Assembly (NCBI GenBank): GCA_002328745.1
Contig: DCVQ01000014.1
Location: 13,060-19,331, forward strand
Length of the DNA: 6,272 bases
From: Actinobacteria bacterium UBA2184
GTDB taxonomy: Bacteria > Actinomycetota > Coriobacteriia > Anaerosomatales > Anaerosomataceae
Direction of reading: 5' to 3'
Part shown: piece by piece, positions 5,213 to 6,272 of the stretch
Layout: every line of letters starts with the position of its first letter
Numbering within the stretch: the stretch's first letter is position 1
The notes under the pieces: model-generated
Told to the model about the DNA's origin: nothing
What the model saw: only the letters and a program-made list of their open reading frames with translations
The model's database searches: none
Translations under genes and position numbers: made by a program

Positions 5213-5240
5213 CGAGGGCGCCGGTCTCCCGGCGCCCTCG
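5213..5240. terminator. Strong bidirectional hairpin terminator
   Basis: CGAGGGCGCCGG and its exact complement form a 12-bp stem around the loop TCTC, 42 bases after the URO-D-like stop and 25 bases from the convergent stop at 5266. An outer 7-bp stem (CACACGC 5205-5211 with GCGTGTG 5250-5256) could extend it. No T-run follows. It is placed to end transcription from both sides. Confidence 0.8.
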
Positions 5241-5265
5241 ACTCGTCCCGCGTGTGCCCGGCGCC

Positions 5266-6272
5266 CTACGCCTCGGCGGCCTTCGCGTTCCCGGGCAGCG
5301 GCATCGCCGCAACCACGAGGTCGATGACCTGCCAGATCTCGAGGCCGAGGTCGTGCACGGTGTTGAGTTCCTCGATCTGCAGGCGGCAGTTCTCGCACGG
5401 GCAGGCGAGCACGCTCGCGCCGCTCGCGCGCAGCTGCTCCACCTTCTTGGAGCCCGACGCCAGACGCGTGTCCTTGAACTCCTCCATGGCCACGATGCCG
5501 CCGCCACCGCCGCAGCACCACTGCTTCTCGCGGTTGGGCGTGAGCTCCACGAAGTCGTCGGCGATCGCGCGCACGATGTCTCTCGGCTGCTCGAAGATGC
5601 CGCCGTTGCGGCCGATCTGGCACGGGTCGTGGTACGTGACCTTACCGGCCACCCGGCCCTTCTCCACGGTGATCCGTCCGGCCTTGATGTACTCGTCGGC
5701 CTTCTCGAGGATGTGGCTCACCTTGAACGGCATCGGCTCGCCGCTCCACGCCTCGTAGAACAGCTCGACCACACGGTACGCATGCCCGCACTCGGGCACC
5801 ACGATCTCCTTCACGCCGAGGCGCTTGGCCTCGTCGATGTAGCGTTTGGTGATCAGCCGCGCCTTCTCCACGTCGCCGTAGAAGAAGCCGTAGTTGGCCG
5901 CTTCGAACATCGAGATCGTCCAGTTCTCCCCGGCCTCCTCGAAGATCACCGCTGCCGGCCGGATGGAGTGCGCGCCGGCGAGCGCCACGTACAGGACGTC
6001 AGCGCCCTCCTTGTTCACGTGCACCTTGTGCGCCGGATTGCCGGTGATCGCGCGGACCTCCTCGCTGATGTCCTCGAAGCCGCTCACCAGCACGCCCTCG
6101 AACATCGCCGCGTTCTCGCCCTTGAAGATCGCCGCGTCGGCCAGCTGGCCGAGCATCTCGTTGCCGCGGCCGGTGGCGATCAGGATCGCTTTGGCCACCG
6201 AGAGGATCCACGCGGTGTCGATCGAGAAGGGGCAGTAGTACATGCAGCGGCGGCAGCCGGTGCATGCGTACG
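5266..6272 (-). CDS. DsrK/HmcF-like iron-sulfur protein with CCG domains (heterodisulfide-reductase-related), N-terminus beyond right edge
   Basis: Proteins of this group pass electrons between membrane complexes and a thiol/disulfide-type or soluble partner, using one or two cubane clusters and a CCG-domain special [4Fe-4S] site. The visible 335 residues begin inside a ferredoxin-like motif, YACTGCRRCMYYCP (C-x2-C-x2-C-x3-C-P). Numbering from the Met with codon 6241-6243, the CCG-region motifs are FEAANYGFFYGD (113-124), PECGH (150-154), HDPCQIGRNGG (205-215), WCCGGGGG (242-249) and CPCENC (281-286). The PECGH, HDPCQ, CCGGGGG order and the FEAANYG stretch fit DsrK best among HdrD-like proteins; HmcF or TmcB relatives cannot be excluded. 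The frame stays open to the right edge, and the internal Met is inside the cluster motif, so the real start is outside. The stop is TAG; it converges on the URO-D-like gene across a hairpin. No other dsr gene is visible. Confidence 0.9.
   Translation of the reverse strand, partial: YACTGCRRCMYYCPFSIDTAWILSVAKAILIATGRGNEMLGQLADAAIFKGENAAMFEGVLVSGFEDISEEVRAITGNPAHKVHVNKEGADVLYVALAGAHSIRPAAVIFEEAGENWTISMFEAANYGFFYGDVEKARLITKRYIDEAKRLGVKEIVVPECGHAYRVVELFYEAWSGEPMPFKVSHILEKADEYIKAGRITVEKGRVAGKVTYHDPCQIGRNGGIFEQPRDIVRAIADDFVELTPNREKQWCCGGGGGIVAMEEFKDTRLASGSKKVEQLRASGASVLACPCENCRLQIEELNTVHDLGLEIWQVIDLVVAAMPLPGNAKAAEA

Noticed and set aside
4040..5623. A 527-codon open frame on the minus strand
   Set aside because: It crosses three supported genes and the perfect hairpin at 5213-5240, and its translation is Arg/Ala/Gly-rich low-complexity sequence. 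It is a GC-driven artefact.

Overview
The window is GC-rich, gene-dense bacterial DNA. The protein families (SmpB, a tmRNA with a YALAA tag, a proline-rich-tailed membrane protein, a COG2426-type small membrane protein, a URO-D-like protein and a DsrK/HmcF-like iron-sulfur protein), together with strong G/C at third codon positions, suggest a high-GC anaerobe, perhaps an actinobacterium of the Coriobacteriia kind. That placement is inference; there is no rRNA or marker here that settles it.

Layout. Positions 1-249 are the 3' end of smpB (+). A strong GC hairpin follows, shared with a convergent 439-aa single-pass membrane protein (- strand, 331-1650). The 197 bp between that gene and the next feature hold a likely promoter for ssrA (tmRNA, 1848-2200, +). 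The tmRNA has a complete acceptor stem, a T-arm and an encoded CCA. Its tag reads GKRRSNVDNNYALAA. A hairpin follows it, then a vapBC-type toxin-antitoxin operon (2335-3047, +) with a recognisable promoter and a perfect 9-bp inverted repeat that is probably its own operator. Convergent to vapC lies a short release-factor-like protein with a GGQ motif (3051-3416, -). Divergent from that gene starts a tightly packed three-gene unit (+): a conserved protein of unknown function (3495-3869), a COG2426-type small membrane protein (3873-4337) and a URO-D-superfamily protein (4340-5170). A perfect 12-bp hairpin ends this unit. Facing it is the C-terminal part of a DsrK/HmcF-like iron-sulfur protein (5266 to beyond the right edge, -).

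How the parts relate. SmpB and tmRNA are the two components of trans-translation. The GGQ protein resembles the factors that hydrolyse peptidyl-tRNA on stalled ribosomes without tmRNA, so the window probably carries two ribosome-rescue routes within 3.4 kb, with an RNase-type toxin gene (PIN domain) between them. The three-gene operon and the iron-sulfur protein look unrelated to this. No CRISPR array, insertion sequence or prophage gene was seen, and there is no gene-free stretch longer than 300 bases.
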